This document shows positions 63,136-64,000 of a stretch of DNA of 64,000 nucleotides, one piece after another. Positions within the stretch are counted from its first letter, which is position 1. Each line of letters begins with the position of its first letter. Source of the stretch: Bacilli bacterium. Its GTDB lineage: Bacteria > Bacillota_I > Bacilli_A > RF39 > UBA660. The DNA lies in assembly GCA_016296185.1 (NCBI GenBank), contig JAEDJT010000002.1, positions 14,058-78,057 on the forward strand, read 5' to 3'. The translations under genes and the position numbers were made by a program. Below the pieces are notes generated by a model. That model was not told the origin of the DNA. It made no database searches and saw only the letters and a program-made list of their open reading frames with translations.

Positions 63136-63885
63136 ATGCAACTAGATGATATTATTGAAAAGATTAAAAGGCTTGAAAATGGTGGTAATGGAACTAATAT
63201 GGTATGTTTTATTATTGCTTTTGATTTATTGTACTTTTTAAAAGATAATGATAATAGAGAACGTTTTATAAATGAATATTATAAAAATGATAATGGTATG
63301 TTTACTGCTAATTTTAAAAAGATTATATTCTATTGTGAATCAATATTATTACATGATGATATTTATGATAATATGCTTAAATCTATTGAGATGGATGTTA
63401 TTAGAGAAGATTTAGTTTCTATGTATAACTATTATGATGCTATGGATAGAATTGAAAAAGCTAATAAGAGTCCTAAAGATTTAGTTTCTGATGGTTTTAA
63501 AATTAGATTATTAAAAAATACTTTTGATAAATCTTCTGATGATTATTCTAATTTAGATATTAAAGTTAGAGAATTAAAAGGAAGATATGATCAATATATG
63601 GTTAATATTGTTACTATCATTAGTATTTTTATAGCTATATCTATTGGTATGGTTAGTGGTATTAGTTTTAGTTTACAAGCATTTAGTTCTTTAACTAGTA
63701 ATAATTTATTTAATCTATGTGTTATTGCTTTAGTTGTAGGTTTTGTTATATTTAATTTATTTTATGGAATATTTAAATTTGTTACTAAAATATGTGGTAA
63801 AGATATAGATAAAAATGGTTATATTGTTTATATTGATGTTGTGTTTGTTGCATTGATTGTATTTTTTGCATTTATTGCAAAATAA
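63136..63885 (+). CDS. Hypothetical protein with C-terminal membrane helices
   Basis: 249 residues. A soluble helical N-terminal half (about 1-155) is followed by three hydrophobic helices (about 160-182, 192-215, 226-248). GAGGG 8 bases upstream selects the in-frame ATG at 63136. Function not recognised; layout (cytoplasmic helical part plus membrane bundle) is like that of small membrane sensors, but no motif supports this. Confidence 0.62.
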   Translation: MQLDDIIEKIKRLENGGNGTNMVCFIIAFDLLYFLKDNDNRERFINEYYKNDNGMFTANFKKIIFYCESILLHDDIYDNMLKSIEMDVIREDLVSMYNYYDAMDRIEKANKSPKDLVSDGFKIRLLKNTFDKSSDDYSNLDIKVRELKGRYDQYMVNIVTIISIFIAISIGMVSGISFSLQAFSSLTSNNLFNLCVIALVVGFVIFNLFYGIFKFVTKICGKDIDKNGYIVYIDVVFVALIVFFAFIAK

Positions 63886-63898
63886 TATCTTTTTAATA

Positions 63899-63927
63899 TT
63901 GCAACGAAGTTATATTTGTGGTATTAT
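63899..63927 (+). promoter_or_regulatory. tRNA promoter
   Basis: TTGCAA (63899-63904), 17 bases, extended TGgTATTAT (63919-63927); start near 63934. Confidence 0.65.
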
Positions 63928-63939
63928 TAAAAAGTCGAT

Positions 63940-64000
63940 GGACCTCTAGCTCAGTTGGTTAGAGCATCCGGCTCATAACCGGGCGGTCGTAGGTTCGAGT
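63940..64000 (+). tRNA. tRNA with CAT anticodon, probable tRNA-Ile2 (lysidine type), cut by window end
   Basis: Acceptor 5' strand GGACCTC, D-arm GCTC/GAGC, anticodon arm TCCGG-CTCATAA-CCGGG with CAT at 63974-63976, variable CGGTC, T-arm GTAGG-TTCGAGT; the 3' half lies beyond the window. It is not initiator tRNA (no GGG/CCC anticodon stem). The 5' half closely resembles known Gram-positive tRNA-Ile2 and has C4 and C5, favoured by TilS, so the C34 is probably converted to lysidine to read AUA. Elongator tRNA-Met remains possible. Confidence 0.85.

Overview
The window is very A+T-rich, gene-dense DNA from a bacterium, most likely a Bacillota (Bacilli) lineage related to the uncultured gut 'RF39'/Mollicutes-like groups. 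The evidence is a Firmicutes-type core: HrcA/CIRCE heat-shock operon, dnaG-sigA-trmK block, two T-box leaders, RecD2, a small alarmone synthetase, and AGGTGAT/GGAGG Shine-Dalgarno sites. TGG encodes Trp and TGA is used as a stop (for example at 10995, 56564 and 58391), so the code is standard and not mycoplasmal. The lineage is inferred; no rRNA is present.

Layout. 1-1353: a metal pair (ZIP-family importer cut by the window edge, CDF exporter). 1412-6109: a six-gene operon of mostly unknown proteins (zinc-ribbon tail-anchored protein, DUF4186, Mbeg1-like lipase fold, three orphans). 6138-6570: a strong consensus promoter, about 400 nt of dense predicted RNA structure and a terminator, with no credible ORF: a candidate structured ncRNA. 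6610-15660: dicarboxylate/amino-acid symporter (minus), Sel1-repeat protein, HemW, a string of single-pass membrane proteins, and a VanY-type carboxypeptidase (minus). 15728-22300: hrcA-grpE-dnaK-pepF-dnaJ behind two CIRCE-like operators. 22377-30970: membrane-anchored proteins of unknown role, DUF3267 metalloprotease-like protein, MtaB, a DUF1292-like protein, RecD2, a 40-residue ORF, AI-2E-family permease. 30950-33444: Ala T-box, dNMP-kinase-like gene, unusually short AlaRS. 33503-37040: surface proteins (polymer-forming-like membrane protein, pentapeptide-repeat protein, sortase-type adhesin). 37153-40651: dnaG-sigA-trmK. 40949-43512: prepilin peptidase and, convergent, a PilB/GspE-type ATPase with a long acidic tail. 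43611-47135: Val T-box, HD hydrolase, ValRS. 47277-50561: small (p)ppGpp synthetase, Tam41-type CDP-DAG synthase, XseA-XseB. 50619-56566: two WG-like repeat surface proteins, a SpoIVB-type S55 protease, a GH25 muramidase. 56629-63885: unknown membrane-anchored, zinc-ribbon and helical proteins. 63940-64000: start of a CAT-anticodon tRNA, probably tRNA-Ile2.

How it works together. Genes are separated by very short gaps in which a terminator hairpin, often overlapping the upstream stop codon, is followed within a few bases by an extended -10 promoter (TGnTATAAT), usually without a -35 box. Housekeeping functions (translation, replication, stress) are interleaved with an unusually large set of single-pass, surface-exposed proteins, suggesting a small genome that invests in the cell envelope. 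I saw no insertion sequence, CRISPR array, prophage or plasmid signature.
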